25,674 nucleotides of DNA, taken from assembly GCA_964538515.1 (NCBI GenBank), contig CAZIEW010000077.1, positions 1 through 25,674 on the forward strand, read 5' to 3'. The first letter of the stretch is position 1. Each line of letters starts with the position of its first letter. A program made the position numbers and the translations under genes. This DNA is from CALBZH01 sp964538515. GTDB lineage: Bacteria; Desulfobacterota; Syntrophobacteria; Syntrophobacterales; Syntrophobacteraceae. Shown in pieces: positions 1-8,710 of this stretch. The notes beneath the pieces are model-generated. The model made no database searches and had not been told where the DNA came from. It worked only from the letters and a program-made list of their open reading frames with translations.

Positions 1-625
1 ATCCCACCGATTGCGACAGAATGATTTTCTGGTCCGGTTTCAGTTTCAATTCTTTGCCGAGCGTTTCCTTGTCGATGCTGGCGCGCACGACCGTCGCCAA
101 CCCCTCCGATGCACAGAAGAGGTAGACATTCTGGCTGATGAAGCCCGCGTCGGCGCCGACCCAAATGTCTTTGTCGGCTCCGCCGCTCACTTTCGAGTAG
201 TCCGCAACATAGACCAAGTTCACAGCGGCCTCTTTGACGAAGGCCTGCGTTCCCGCCATTCCCCGACTATCTTTGTCACTGATGGGGTTGAGGACGTTTC
301 CTTGGGGGTCCCACAGGAATGATCCGTCGGGGGTCAGTACATAGATGTCGAATTCCTGCCAGTTTTTCGCGGACGGAGCGGTTCGGCGGCCGTCCGGGCG
401 ATTGATGCCGAAAGCGGCCCACAGGAGATTCGAAAGCGTTTGAGGCGGGAGCTTCCCCTCACCGAAGGCGCGCGTCGTCATCCGGTCTTTCAAAGCCTGC
501 ATCAACGGTTTGCCCCCCTCCGTCTGCGGACTCGGGAGCTGGACAGGGCCGGCCGCCAACGCAGGAAGCGCGAGCAGCAGCGAGAACAGAGTCAAGGCAA
601 CAGCCAGAGTGGATCTTCGGTTCAT
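1..625 (-). CDS. Exported nitroreductase-like flavoprotein (partial, C-terminus beyond window)
   Basis: The reverse strand is open from ATG at 625 to the window edge (208 codons, no stop). The start follows GGAGG with a 5-nt gap. The N-terminus is a signal peptide: Asn-Arg-Arg, a hydrophobic core, then an ALPALAA-type cleavage site near residue 24. The mature part has DRMTTRAFGEGKLPPQTLSN and later NLLWAAFGINRP, the FMN-binding opening of small nitroreductase/SagB-like oxidoreductases. GADAGFISQNVYLFCASEGL matches the family's core helix. The family binds FMN and reduces substrates with NAD(P)H; exported members of about 210-230 aa occur in anaerobic delta-proteobacteria. The substrate cannot be told from sequence. 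It is divergent from the aldo/keto reductase gene. Confidence 0.8.
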   Translation of the reverse strand, partial: MNRRSTLAVALTLFSLLLALPALAAGPVQLPSPQTEGGKPLMQALKDRMTTRAFGEGKLPPQTLSNLLWAAFGINRPDGRRTAPSAKNWQEFDIYVLTPDGSFLWDPQGNVLNPISDKDSRGMAGTQAFVKEAAVNLVYVADYSKVSGGADKDIWVGADAGFISQNVYLFCASEGLATVVRASIDKETLGKELKLKPDQKIILSQSVG

Positions 626-852
626 GGGGGCCTCCTGTGTGAAACTTGACTGCAGGTGAATGCATCCGTGAATCCATTGTCATCAACATAAGAAACCATC
701 GCCGAGAAACAAGCTAAGGCTCAAGCCGGCTGCTGAGAAGCCGTGTATCGGCGCGTGGGAAGCAAATTCAGTCAAGGATCCGGTCATTGCGAAGGCGAAT
801 GTCCTGCACCGATCAGACAAGATGAAACCGCTGCAAAAGGAGAAGACCTGAC
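626..852. other. Divergent intergenic region
   Basis: This 227-bp gap separates the leftward nitroreductase-like gene from the rightward aldo/keto reductase gene, so it must hold promoters for both. I see no convincing -35/-10 pair. A GG-N10-GC arrangement at 728-741 is too far from the sigma-54 consensus to call. Confidence 0.5.
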
Positions 853-1878
853 ATGCGCACCCTGGAGCTTGGAAACACTGGACTCACAGTATCGGAAGTC
901 GGTTTTGGAGGGATTCCCATCATTCGTCTTGCGACGGCTGAGGCCGTGACCATTCTCAGACGGGCTTATGACCTTGGAATCACGCTTTATGATACCGCCA
1001 ACATGTACCTCGACAGCGAGGAAAAGATGGGGACTGCCTTCGACGGCATTCGGGACAAGGTCGTCCTGGCCACCAAGTCCCTCAAACGTGACCGAGCGGG
1101 GGGCACGGCGGACATCGAGCTCAGTCTCAAGCGGTTGCGGACGGACTACATTGATCTCTTTCAGATCCATCAGCTGTCGCTCGAAGCCGACTACGAGAAG
1201 ATCACGGGCCCGGACGGAGCCTTGGAAGCCGTGTTTCGAGCCAAAGAGGATGGCAGGATTCGGCATGTCGGCCTGACCTCCCACAGCATTGAGATGGCGA
1301 TCAAGCTGCTGGAGACGGGGCTTTTTAGTACGATTCAGTTTCCTTTCAATTTCATCGAGTCGAAGCCCATCGAGGTGCTCCATCCCCTTGCTCGAGAGCT
1401 GGAGATTGGAATTCTCGCCATGAAGCCCTTTGGGGGCGGCGTACTGGACGACGGCGAGCTGTGCTTCAAGTTCCTGCGTCAGCATCCGGATGTGATTCCC
1501 CTCCCCGGCTTTGACGCGGTGGAGCAGGTGGATCAGATCGTCGCGCTCTATGACAAAGAAAATGCCGTTTCGGAGGCCGATCTCGCCGCCATGGAGGGTT
1601 GGCGCGCCGAGCTTGGGCAAGAGTTTTGCAGGAGATGCGAGTACTGTCAGCCGTGTGAGCACGGGGTCATGATCACACCGGCCATGAACTATCCGATTGT
1701 CGCTCGTAGAATGAGCGGTCGCAAGGCGGCGGGGTTTGCCGCGAAGATGATGGAATCGGTCAGGAACTGCATCGAATGCGGGGAGTGTACGGACCGATGT
1801 CCATACAGCTTGCCCATCCCGGAGATGTTGAAGAACCATTTGGCCCTCTATGAGAAGCATCAATCTGAAGCGTGCTAG
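853..1878 (+). CDS. Aldo/keto reductase with C-terminal 4Fe-4S cluster domain
   Basis: This 341-aa protein has an AKR barrel over residues 1-250 with the full catalytic tetrad: Asp47 and Tyr52 (YDTANMY), Lys75 (LATKS) and His106 (FQIHQ). A cysteine-rich tail follows. One cluster is Cys259/262/265/268 (CRRCEYCQPC) and a second, ferredoxin-like one is Cys306/309/312/316 (CIECGECTDRCP). This layout is typical of anaerobic 4Fe-4S AKRs, which probably couple carbonyl reduction to iron-sulfur electron transfer; the substrate is unknown. The start has AAGGAG 11 nt upstream. The stop lies 6 nt before the sensor kinase gene, so the two are probably cotranscribed. The tie between enzyme and signalling genes is inference. 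Confidence 0.93.
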   Translation: MRTLELGNTGLTVSEVGFGGIPIIRLATAEAVTILRRAYDLGITLYDTANMYLDSEEKMGTAFDGIRDKVVLATKSLKRDRAGGTADIELSLKRLRTDYIDLFQIHQLSLEADYEKITGPDGALEAVFRAKEDGRIRHVGLTSHSIEMAIKLLETGLFSTIQFPFNFIESKPIEVLHPLARELEIGILAMKPFGGGVLDDGELCFKFLRQHPDVIPLPGFDAVEQVDQIVALYDKENAVSEADLAAMEGWRAELGQEFCRRCEYCQPCEHGVMITPAMNYPIVARRMSGRKAAGFAAKMMESVRNCIECGECTDRCPYSLPIPEMLKNHLALYEKHQSEAC

Positions 1879-1884
1879 CGTGTC

Positions 1885-4800
1885 ATGAGATTGACCTCGA
1901 AGATCCTCATCCTGGCGCTGTTTCCGCTCGTGATCGGGGGGCCGGCTATTCTCATCGCCGGCTTCCTGTCACACAGGCAGGCTCTGGTCCAGGAGTCCAA
2001 TGAACGTGCTCTGGTCGAACTGGAGCGGCACACCGAGGCGATTCGAGGCTTCTTCGACAAAAACCTGACCAGCCTGAAGGCTCTTGCGGCCACTCGGGCT
2101 CTTCGAGAGGGGCATCTGCCTGAAATCTCGTTACGGATGCGCCAGTGGGAGGCGAGATTCAGGGAGATCGAGGCAGTCTATTTCGGCGATGCGGAGGGAG
2201 TCGTCCACTCATCCTCGGGAGAGCGCTTCTATGGCGGTGATCGACCTTTCGATCCCACGGTTGAGCGAGGGGAGGCGGTTATCACTGGGGCCATGGTGAG
2301 CCGGGCAACGGGGGAGCCGAGCGTGCTCATCGTGGCTCCCGTGCTCAACGAGAAGGGGGACCGCCTCGGTGCCTTGGGAGGCAGGATTCGGGTTTCCCTG
2401 CTGCTCGATCAGGTCCGTCGGATCAAGGTCGGGCCGACCGGCTTTGCCCTCCTGGTGGATGAGGAGGGGAGCAGCATCTCGGATGCTCCATCGGCACCAT
2501 CGGCAGCGGACCGGCTGTTGATTGATGCACTCCGGTCGGGTGCACTTAGCCCCATCCATATTTCGCTTAAGGGTGAGGCGTGCCGCGTCCATTACCGTCA
2601 GATCCCGTCCACACCATGGAAGCTCCTCCTGGTTGACAAGGAAGACGAAGCACTGGTGAAGGTGCGAACCGCAGGCTTGATCACCCTGGTCATGCTCGGC
2701 GGGACGCTGCTCTTAACGGTGCTGATGGAATTGGCGCTTCGCAAGCTGGTTGTGGCGCCCATCCGTCGACTCATGGATGTGCAACGACAGATGGCATCCG
2801 GAGACGGCATGGCGAGAGCGGACGTCATGTCCAATGATGAGCTCGGTGAGCTCGCGCAGTCGTTCAATCAGATGGCTGATGCGCTCGATGCGGCAAATGC
2901 ACGCCTGCGCGAGAATGAAGCACGACTCGGCAAGATCTTTGACTTTGCTCCGGTGGCCATCGGTGTCGTAGGCCCGAATCGAACGACCCAGTTTGTGAAC
3001 GATGGAATCGTTGAGCTCTTAGGCTATGAGAAGGAGGAGCTCGTTGGCCAGGACACCCGCATCTTGTACCCCGACGACGAGGAATACCAGCGCGTCGGTC
3101 GACTCCTTTACGAGGGAATCCAAGAAAAAGGGCTCGGGATTGCCGAAGCGCGGCTGCGTCGCAAGGACGGCTCCTGTATCTACGTGCAAATCAGCATGGC
3201 TTCGCAGAATGATGATCGTGGCGCTACGGAGCTCATCGTGGTCATGCTCGACATCACCGAGCGCAAGCAGGCGGAAGAAGCACTGCGGAAACATCGGGAC
3301 GAGCTGGCCGTCCTCAATCAGCTGACTCGGGCGGTCACCTCACAGACCTCGCTCGAGAACGCGTGCAATGTGGCGATCAAAACAATCGTCGAAGTGCTTA
3401 ACCTCGAACTGGCGGTTCTCTTCATGCGCGAGGGGGAGGATCTCCACCTGAGCGCGTGTGGACCCGCTCCCTGGGACCATCCAATCGATACGACGCCGGC
3501 ACAGCGCGTCGGCGATTGTCTTTGTCGGCTGGCTGTGCGAGAGGGCCGGTCCATGTACTGCCGGGATGTTCACCAGGATACCCGGTGCTCCTGGGAAGTC
3601 TGCAAGCAGGAGGGTCTCCATTCCTTTGCGGCGATTCCACTGCGGCTTGGCAACGAAACCATTGGAGCCCTCGGTGTTGCCTCCAAATCCGAGCGTGACT
3701 TCGAGACCTCCGCCAACCTCCTCGAAACAGTGGCAGACCAGCTTGCCGTCAGTGTCCACAATGCTCGCCTCTTGGAGCAGACCCGCGCGTACGCCGCGGA
3801 GCTGGAGCAAGAGGTGGTCCAGCGGAAACAGGCGGAAGAGACCCTCCGCAAGAACGAGCGCAGACTGTCGCTGGCTGTGACGGCCACGGCCGATGCCATC
3901 TGGGAATGGAATGCGGTTACTCACGAAAGTTACTTCAGCCCTCGGTGGTATGAGATTCTCGGCTATGAGGACCAGGAATTCCCTATGTCGCATGAGAAGT
4001 GGGAGCAGCTCTGCCATCCGGAGGATTTTCAAGCAGCTGCAGATCGAATGATGGCGGTCCTGCGCTCGCGAGAGGACACAAAATTCGAAACGGAATTCCG
4101 GATGCAGGCCAAGAACGGCTCCTGGGTTTGGATCCTCTCGCGCGGCAATATCGTGGAGCGTACCCCTGAAGGGGCGCCATTGCTTCTCTGCGGGACGGAC
4201 ACGGACATCACCGAGCGCAAGCAGGCCGAAGAGGCCCTACGCACCAGCGAATTGGAGCTGCGGAGCATGTTCCGGGCTGCTCCCGTGGGGATCTGCCTCC
4301 TGCGAGACCGCGTGTTTGCGCGTGTGAACACGGTCATGACGCGGATGTTCGGCTATACCGCGGAGGAGCTGATCGGCCGGTCGGCTCGGATGCTCTACGA
4401 GTCACAAGAAGATTATTTCAGAGTGGGCAAGATGCTCAATTCGGGGTCATGGAAGCTCGGCTCCCTCTCGACGGAGCTGCGCTGTCGCCGAAAGGACGGC
4501 TCGCTCATCAACATCATCTTGAATGTGGCCGCCATCGACCCCGCGGACCCGAGCGCCGGGTATGTCGCCATGGCCATGGACATCACCGAGCGTAAGCAGG
4601 CCGAGGAAGCCTTGCGGGCAAATCGTCAGCTCCTGCACACGGTCATCTCCAATGCTCCGGTCATCCTGTACGCCATCGATCGTGATGGCACGATCACGCT
4701 TGCGGACGGCAAGGGATTGGCCGCCTTCGGCTTTCGTTCGAGTGAGATCCAGGGACAGTCCGGATACGAGCGATTTCGCAAACTGCCCGAGGTCTTGACG

Positions 4801-6132
4801 CACCTCCGCCGAGTGCTGTCGGGTGAGGAGTTTTCGGCAATCATCGAGGCAGGAGGCTTTGTTCATGATGTTCACTACGCTCCTCTCCTGAGCGCAACGG
4901 GCGAAGTCGATGGAGCCATTACGGTGGCCGTGGACGTCACGGAGCGGAAAAAGCTCGAAGAGCAGCTCTCTCAAGCACAGAAGATGGAGGCCATCGGTCG
5001 ACTGGCGGGCGGGATCGCCCACGATTTCAACAACATCCTTTCGGCCATTGTCGGTTACAGCGAGCTCGCCCGGTTGGCATTGCCGGATGACGCCAAGGCC
5101 AGGTCGTTTGTGGGTGAAGTGCTGCAGGCTTCGGAGCGGGCCAAGGAGCTTGTGCAGCAGATCCTGGTGTTCAGCCGCCAGAGCGAAGAGCAGCCTCAGC
5201 CCATCCTCGTCACACCCGTGGTCAAGGAGGCTTTGAAGCTGGTTCGGGCTTCCATCCCCTCCACCATCGAGATTTCCCAGTCCATCCAGACCCAGGACAC
5301 GGTTGTGTTGGCCGATCCGACCCGGATCCATCAAATCGTGATGAATCTTTGCACCAATGCCTATCACGCCATGATGGACAGAGGGGGTGTTCTAGGTGTG
5401 AGCACCCAGGAGATCGCGCAGACGGCGGAACGTCCGTTGCTTGATCCTCAAATTCCGCCCGGACATTACTTTGTGCTCACGATCAGTGACACCGGCCCGG
5501 GTATCCATCCGGCGATTCGCGACAAGATCTTCGACCCCTACTTCACAACCAAGGAAAAAGACAAGGGAACCGGGCTCGGATTGGCGGTGGTTCATGGCAT
5601 TGTCGAGCGCTTCGGGGGCAAGGTGGAGGTTGTGAGCAGTCCTGGAATGGGCGCCGTCTTTCGGGTCATCCTGCCGGTCATTGAGACGAGCGTCGGTCGC
5701 TGCCAACCGGAGGTGGCTCCGTTCGAATACGGGAACGAGCACATTCTGCTCGTCGATGATGAGATTACTCTCGTTGCAATGGGCAAAGGTCTCCTGCAAA
5801 GCCTCGGATATCAGGTCGTTGCACTCTCGAGCAGCCTCGAAGCCTTTGAAGTGTTCTGCAAGAAACCGGACACGTTCGACTTAGTCATCACGGACTTTAC
5901 CATGCCCGGTATGACCGGAGGAAAACTGGCCGAACGGATTCACCAGATCCGTCCGGGCATACCGATCATCATGTGCAGCGGCCAGAGCGACCAGTTCTCC
6001 GAACTGGACGCCGAGGCGGCCGGAATCACGGAATACGTTCGGAAGCCTTACAACCTGGCGGCCTTTTCGGCTACGATCCGGAGGGTCCTGAATCAATCCC
6101 GTCAGACGCTTGAGGAGGGCGGAAATGGCTAA
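1885..6132 (+). CDS. Hybrid sensor histidine kinase (Cache-HAMP-PAS-GAF-PAS3-HisKA-HATPase-REC)
   Basis: This is a 1415-aa membrane kinase. TM1 is at about 7-29, followed by a periplasmic Cache-type sensor (about 30-255), TM2 (about 262-284) and HAMP (285-340). The cytoplasmic part has PAS (347-465), GAF (486-632), a coiled coil, PAS (658-785), PAS (790-910) and PAS (915-1018). Most PAS units end in DITERKQAEE-type linkers. HisKA carries phospho-accepting His1046 (GGIAHDFNN). The ATPase has an N-box at 1154-1158, a G1 box at 1202-1206 (DTGPG) and a G2 box at 1228-1232. A C-terminal receiver (1286-1400) has Asp1291/1292, phospho-acceptor Asp1337 and Lys1387. Its 3' end overlaps the sigma-54 regulator gene by 8 nt, so the two are almost surely a cognate pair. 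No Shine-Dalgarno is obvious, but the start gives an ideal N-terminal TM helix. Confidence 0.95.
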   Translation: MRLTSKILILALFPLVIGGPAILIAGFLSHRQALVQESNERALVELERHTEAIRGFFDKNLTSLKALAATRALREGHLPEISLRMRQWEARFREIEAVYFGDAEGVVHSSSGERFYGGDRPFDPTVERGEAVITGAMVSRATGEPSVLIVAPVLNEKGDRLGALGGRIRVSLLLDQVRRIKVGPTGFALLVDEEGSSISDAPSAPSAADRLLIDALRSGALSPIHISLKGEACRVHYRQIPSTPWKLLLVDKEDEALVKVRTAGLITLVMLGGTLLLTVLMELALRKLVVAPIRRLMDVQRQMASGDGMARADVMSNDELGELAQSFNQMADALDAANARLRENEARLGKIFDFAPVAIGVVGPNRTTQFVNDGIVELLGYEKEELVGQDTRILYPDDEEYQRVGRLLYEGIQEKGLGIAEARLRRKDGSCIYVQISMASQNDDRGATELIVVMLDITERKQAEEALRKHRDELAVLNQLTRAVTSQTSLENACNVAIKTIVEVLNLELAVLFMREGEDLHLSACGPAPWDHPIDTTPAQRVGDCLCRLAVREGRSMYCRDVHQDTRCSWEVCKQEGLHSFAAIPLRLGNETIGALGVASKSERDFETSANLLETVADQLAVSVHNARLLEQTRAYAAELEQEVVQRKQAEETLRKNERRLSLAVTATADAIWEWNAVTHESYFSPRWYEILGYEDQEFPMSHEKWEQLCHPEDFQAAADRMMAVLRSREDTKFETEFRMQAKNGSWVWILSRGNIVERTPEGAPLLLCGTDTDITERKQAEEALRTSELELRSMFRAAPVGICLLRDRVFARVNTVMTRMFGYTAEELIGRSARMLYESQEDYFRVGKMLNSGSWKLGSLSTELRCRRKDGSLINIILNVAAIDPADPSAGYVAMAMDITERKQAEEALRANRQLLHTVISNAPVILYAIDRDGTITLADGKGLAAFGFRSSEIQGQSGYERFRKLPEVLTHLRRVLSGEEFSAIIEAGGFVHDVHYAPLLSATGEVDGAITVAVDVTERKKLEEQLSQAQKMEAIGRLAGGIAHDFNNILSAIVGYSELARLALPDDAKARSFVGEVLQASERAKELVQQILVFSRQSEEQPQPILVTPVVKEALKLVRASIPSTIEISQSIQTQDTVVLADPTRIHQIVMNLCTNAYHAMMDRGGVLGVSTQEIAQTAERPLLDPQIPPGHYFVLTISDTGPGIHPAIRDKIFDPYFTTKEKDKGTGLGLAVVHGIVERFGGKVEVVSSPGMGAVFRVILPVIETSVGRCQPEVAPFEYGNEHILLVDDEITLVAMGKGLLQSLGYQVVALSSSLEAFEVFCKKPDTFDLVITDFTMPGMTGGKLAERIHQIRPGIPIIMCSGQSDQFSELDAEAAGITEYVRKPYNLAAFSATIRRVLNQSRQTLEEGGNG

Positions 6133-7540
6133 GGTCCTCATTGTTGATGATGATCCGGCAATTCGTAATGTGCTGTCCGAGCTCCTTCGAGCCCTGGGGC
6201 ATGAGGCGATAGCTTGCGGGACCCTGGAGCAGGGGCTTACGACGGCGAAGCGGCAGGACTGCGACCTCGTCTTCCTCGATCTCGAGCTTCCCGACGGATA
6301 CGGGCTGGATGCGCTGCCGACATTCCTGCGCGGGTCCGGTGCGCCGCAGGTCATCATCATTACGGGGGCAGGAACGAGAAACGCCGCTGAGATCGCCTTC
6401 CGGCATGGCGCGTGGAATTTTATCGTCAAGCCCCTCAATTTTGAGGATGTGCGTGTTTACACCTCCTGGGCGCTTCAGTATCGAGAAGAGAAACGGACTC
6501 TCCTGAAGCCCAGACGCCTCAAGCGTGACGCCATCATCGGAAGCTCGCCAGCGCTTCAGGCCTGTCTCGACGAACTGGCTCAAGCGGCCGCAACGGACGC
6601 GAGCGTGCTCATTACCGGCGAAACGGGGGTCGGCAAAGAGCTCTTCGCCAAGGCCCTCCATGACAACAGCGCTCGATCCACAAGCTCGCTGGTGGTCGCG
6701 GATTGCGGCGCCATTCCGGAAACCCTCGCCGAGAGCGTGTTTTTCGGGCACGAACGGGGAGCTTTTACGGGTGCAGGTCTGGCAAGGCTCGGGCTGCTCA
6801 AGCAAGCTCACGGCGGCACCCTTTTCCTGGACGAGATCGGTGACCTCCCGCTTGCTCTGCAACCGAAGCTCCTGCGAGCCATCCAGGAGCGGCGGTTCCG
6901 TGCCCTTGGCTCCGACAGAGAAACCGAAAGTGATTTTCGGGTGGTCGCCGCCACCAACAAGGACCTCCATCGCCTCGTCGAGAACGGTTTGTTCAGGCGG
7001 GATCTGCTGTTTCGGCTCAACGGCGTTCATATCCGTCTCCCGGCGCTCAGGGAGCGCAAAGACGATATCCCCGCCTTGGTGACACACCATTTGGTGCGGT
7101 TGGGCCGGCGGTACGGCGCGGAGCTCAAAGGCGTCTCAGCGGAGCTCATGGAAGCATTGCGGGCCTACGACTGGCCCGGCAATGTCCGTGAGCTGGTGCA
7201 GGTCCTCGAGCGAGCCTTTGCGGCTGCACGCAACGAAGAGAAAATTCAACCCCACCATCTTCCTCCCGAAATCCGTGCCAGGAACATCTATAAAGAGCCC
7301 GCGGATGCGTCGAGCGGCCGTTGCTTCGCCCCACCTCCGCTCAAGGATCTCTGCAACGATCCGGTCCCAACCTGGAAAGCCTTCATCGCCGAGGCCGAGA
7401 AGCACTACCTCACGGCGCTCATGGAGCAAGCCAAGGGGAACCGGGAAGAGGCGGTGAGGCTTTCTGGCCTCTCCCAGTCCAAGCTGTACATGGTCCTCAA
7501 GGAGCACAACATCCCTCGATTCAAGAACGCGCTGCAGTAG
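6125..7540 (+). CDS. Sigma-54-dependent response regulator (NtrC family)
   Basis: This 471-aa enhancer-binding protein has a receiver at residues 1-115 with acidic Asp8/9/10, phospho-acceptor Asp52 (FLDLELPDG) and Lys102 (VKP). The AAA+ domain covers about 135-380: Walker A GETGVGKE (165-172), the sigma-54-contacting GAFTGA loop (212-217), Walker B GGTLFLDEIGDLP (230-242) and DWPGNVREL (349-357). A Fis-type HTH is at about 425-465. I chose ATG 6125 over an upstream in-frame ATG at 6110 because GAGGAGG lies 6 nt before it; this overlaps the kinase gene by 8 nt. The kinase's own receiver and this one give two possible phospho-acceptors. Its likely target is the boxes and -24/-12 promoter just downstream. 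Confidence 0.95.
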   Translation: MAKVLIVDDDPAIRNVLSELLRALGHEAIACGTLEQGLTTAKRQDCDLVFLDLELPDGYGLDALPTFLRGSGAPQVIIITGAGTRNAAEIAFRHGAWNFIVKPLNFEDVRVYTSWALQYREEKRTLLKPRRLKRDAIIGSSPALQACLDELAQAAATDASVLITGETGVGKELFAKALHDNSARSTSSLVVADCGAIPETLAESVFFGHERGAFTGAGLARLGLLKQAHGGTLFLDEIGDLPLALQPKLLRAIQERRFRALGSDRETESDFRVVAATNKDLHRLVENGLFRRDLLFRLNGVHIRLPALRERKDDIPALVTHHLVRLGRRYGAELKGVSAELMEALRAYDWPGNVRELVQVLERAFAAARNEEKIQPHHLPPEIRARNIYKEPADASSGRCFAPPPLKDLCNDPVPTWKAFIAEAEKHYLTALMEQAKGNREEAVRLSGLSQSKLYMVLKEHNIPRFKNALQ

Positions 7541-7596
7541 CACGAACGCTCGACGGTGAGGTTCCCATGCGCACGACGGAGGAGGCTGTTGCCCCG

Positions 7597-7675
7597 TTCC
7601 ATATTCCTGGAACATTTCCTTCCTTGAGCGGACTTTTCCAGGTTCGTGGAATAGATTTCTTCCAGAATCAAGGAA
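7597..7675 (+). promoter_or_regulatory. Three 16-bp TTCCA-N6-TGGAA boxes (candidate enhancer sites)
   Basis: Three dyads of equal length occur just after the sigma-54 regulator gene: TTCCATATTCCTGGAA (7597-7612), TTCCAGGTTCGTGGAA (7636-7651) and TTCCAGAATCAAGGAA (7660-7675). The first two have perfect TTCCA/TGGAA arms; the third has one mismatch in its right arm. Their centres lie about 39 and 24 bp apart and about 120-190 bp upstream of the -24/-12 promoter, normal for an NtrC-type enhancer. Binding by the adjacent regulator is inferred. Confidence 0.7.
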
Positions 7676-7791
7676 AAGAGCGGCCTTCCAAAACCTGAGC
7701 CCCGCCCATCCAAGAAGACTTCAGAGCGTAAGCCTTTAATAAATCAATTGAAATGTTTCAAGGGGCTCATCGGCTCTTGCCCCGCCTCCGA

Positions 7792-7806
7792 CGGCACGGC
7801 CTTTGC
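7792..7806 (+). promoter_or_regulatory. Sigma-54 (-24/-12) promoter
   Basis: The sequence CGGCACGGCCTTTGC matches the TGGCACG-N4-TTGC consensus in all but the first base. The invariant GG (7793-7794) and GC (7805-7806) are separated by exactly 10 nt. Transcription would start near 7818, before the ATG at 7847. An AT-rich stretch at 7733-7760 lies between it and the three upstream boxes and could bend, but it lacks a full IHF consensus. Confidence 0.8.
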
Positions 7807-7846
7807 CCTTATAGGCTGCATGCTGAGGATGCAAGGGGAAGGAGCC

Positions 7847-8308
7847 ATGCAGATGGGATTCGTGCTTTACCCTGGAACGGAGCCCGAGACAGCCGCGGGG
7901 TTGGTCTCGGGTTGTGTAGACTCCCCGTGGAAGAGTCGCGTCGAGGTCTGCCTGTCACTTGAGCACCTGATCGATCGGCTGCTCCAGGTCCCGATCTCGT
8001 GCGAGGTCGTGGTGGCGGTCACCGATTGCGAGGAGCTCGAGCAGCTCGCTGCGACTTGGAAGCGGCTGCTGCCTCCCAAGTTGATCCTCGTTCTGAGACG
8101 ATGGGAGGAAAAGACCTTAAAGGTTGCGTTGGAGCTCTGCCCGTCGTTCCTGACCTCATTGGAAGACAGCCTGAACGACGTCTTTCTCGTTCTTGAGAGG
8201 CTCGAGGCGAATCGGATGCTGGAAAGAGAACATAGAACGGTACGGGCGGTGGAGAGACAGCCTCTCGATGTCGCATCTGCCGGTTTGTCAAGAAAGGGGA
8301 GATCGTGA
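7847..8308 (+). CDS. Unknown 153-aa protein, possible degenerate receiver fold
   Basis: I do not recognise a family. The open frame extends upstream to 7748, but that start would precede the sigma-54 promoter. ATG 7847 has GGGGAAGGAG about 3 nt before it and lies about 30 nt past the predicted transcription start. The protein alternates hydrophobic strands and amphipathic helices (EVVVAVTD, PKLILVLRRW, FLTSLEDSLNDVFLVLERLE). It resembles a receiver-like domain without the usual Asp/Lys phosphorylation residues; this fold guess is inference. It ends in a charged helical tail. The next gene overlaps its stop (GTGA), so the two are probably translationally coupled. Confidence 0.75.
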   Translation: MQMGFVLYPGTEPETAAGLVSGCVDSPWKSRVEVCLSLEHLIDRLLQVPISCEVVVAVTDCEELEQLAATWKRLLPPKLILVLRRWEEKTLKVALELCPSFLTSLEDSLNDVFLVLERLEANRMLEREHRTVRAVERQPLDVASAGLSRKGRS

Positions 8309-8598
8309 AGGAAGGATTCGGCCAGGGGAAGGACGGTAGCCCCGTTTGCCCGGGCGACCCACAAGATCGGACGCTGGCGCTCAGAAGACTCTGCCCGGCG
8401 CGCTTTCCGCTGGAGGACTCGCTCACTCGCCAAAAGCGAATCAAAGCCCTTTTTCACCGATTGTGGTCCAAGGCGGTGAGCACGGAATCGTACGACAAAC
8501 GGGAATGGCAGGAGCTTCAGGAGCTTCTCAAGATCGAGGGATTTGGTGCTTATGGCCGAGAGCCCCCGTCATTGGAGAGGAGTGAAGGGGATCGGTAG
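8305..8598 (+). CDS. Unknown 97-aa protein
   Basis: This frame starts with GTG at 8305, overlapping the previous stop in a GTGA arrangement, with AAGGGGAG just upstream. I recognise no family. The N-terminal half is Gly/Pro/Arg-rich. The middle is helical and charged (SLTRQKRIKALFHRLWSKAV, then KREWQELQELLKIEGFG). There is no signal peptide or membrane segment. Its position between a sigma-54-driven unknown gene and a chemoreceptor suggests a part in the same signalling unit, but no function can be given. Confidence 0.6.
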   Translation: MKEGFGQGKDGSPVCPGDPQDRTLALRRLCPARFPLEDSLTRQKRIKALFHRLWSKAVSTESYDKREWQELQELLKIEGFGAYGREPPSLERSEGDR

Positions 8599-8710
8599 CC
8601 GAAGGCGCACGAGGGTGCGGAGACCCTTGGACGGGGGCCGGCCGCGACTTGCGCTCAAAGAGGCCTGAAATGAGTGAATCAAGGATTGTGATGTGAGGAG
8701 GGAGCTCAAC

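Noticed and set aside
728..741. GG-N10-GC spacing upstream of the aldo/keto reductase gene
   Set aside because: Only GGC and GC fit; the other sigma-54 consensus positions do not match, unlike the site at 7792-7806.
784..1863. Open frame of 359 codons antisense to the aldo/keto reductase gene
   Set aside because: No family features; the plus strand has the full AKR tetrad and both cysteine clusters.
7748..7846. Upstream extension of the first sigma-54-driven gene to ATG 7748
   Set aside because: It would start before the -24/-12 promoter; ATG 7847 has a good ribosome-binding site.
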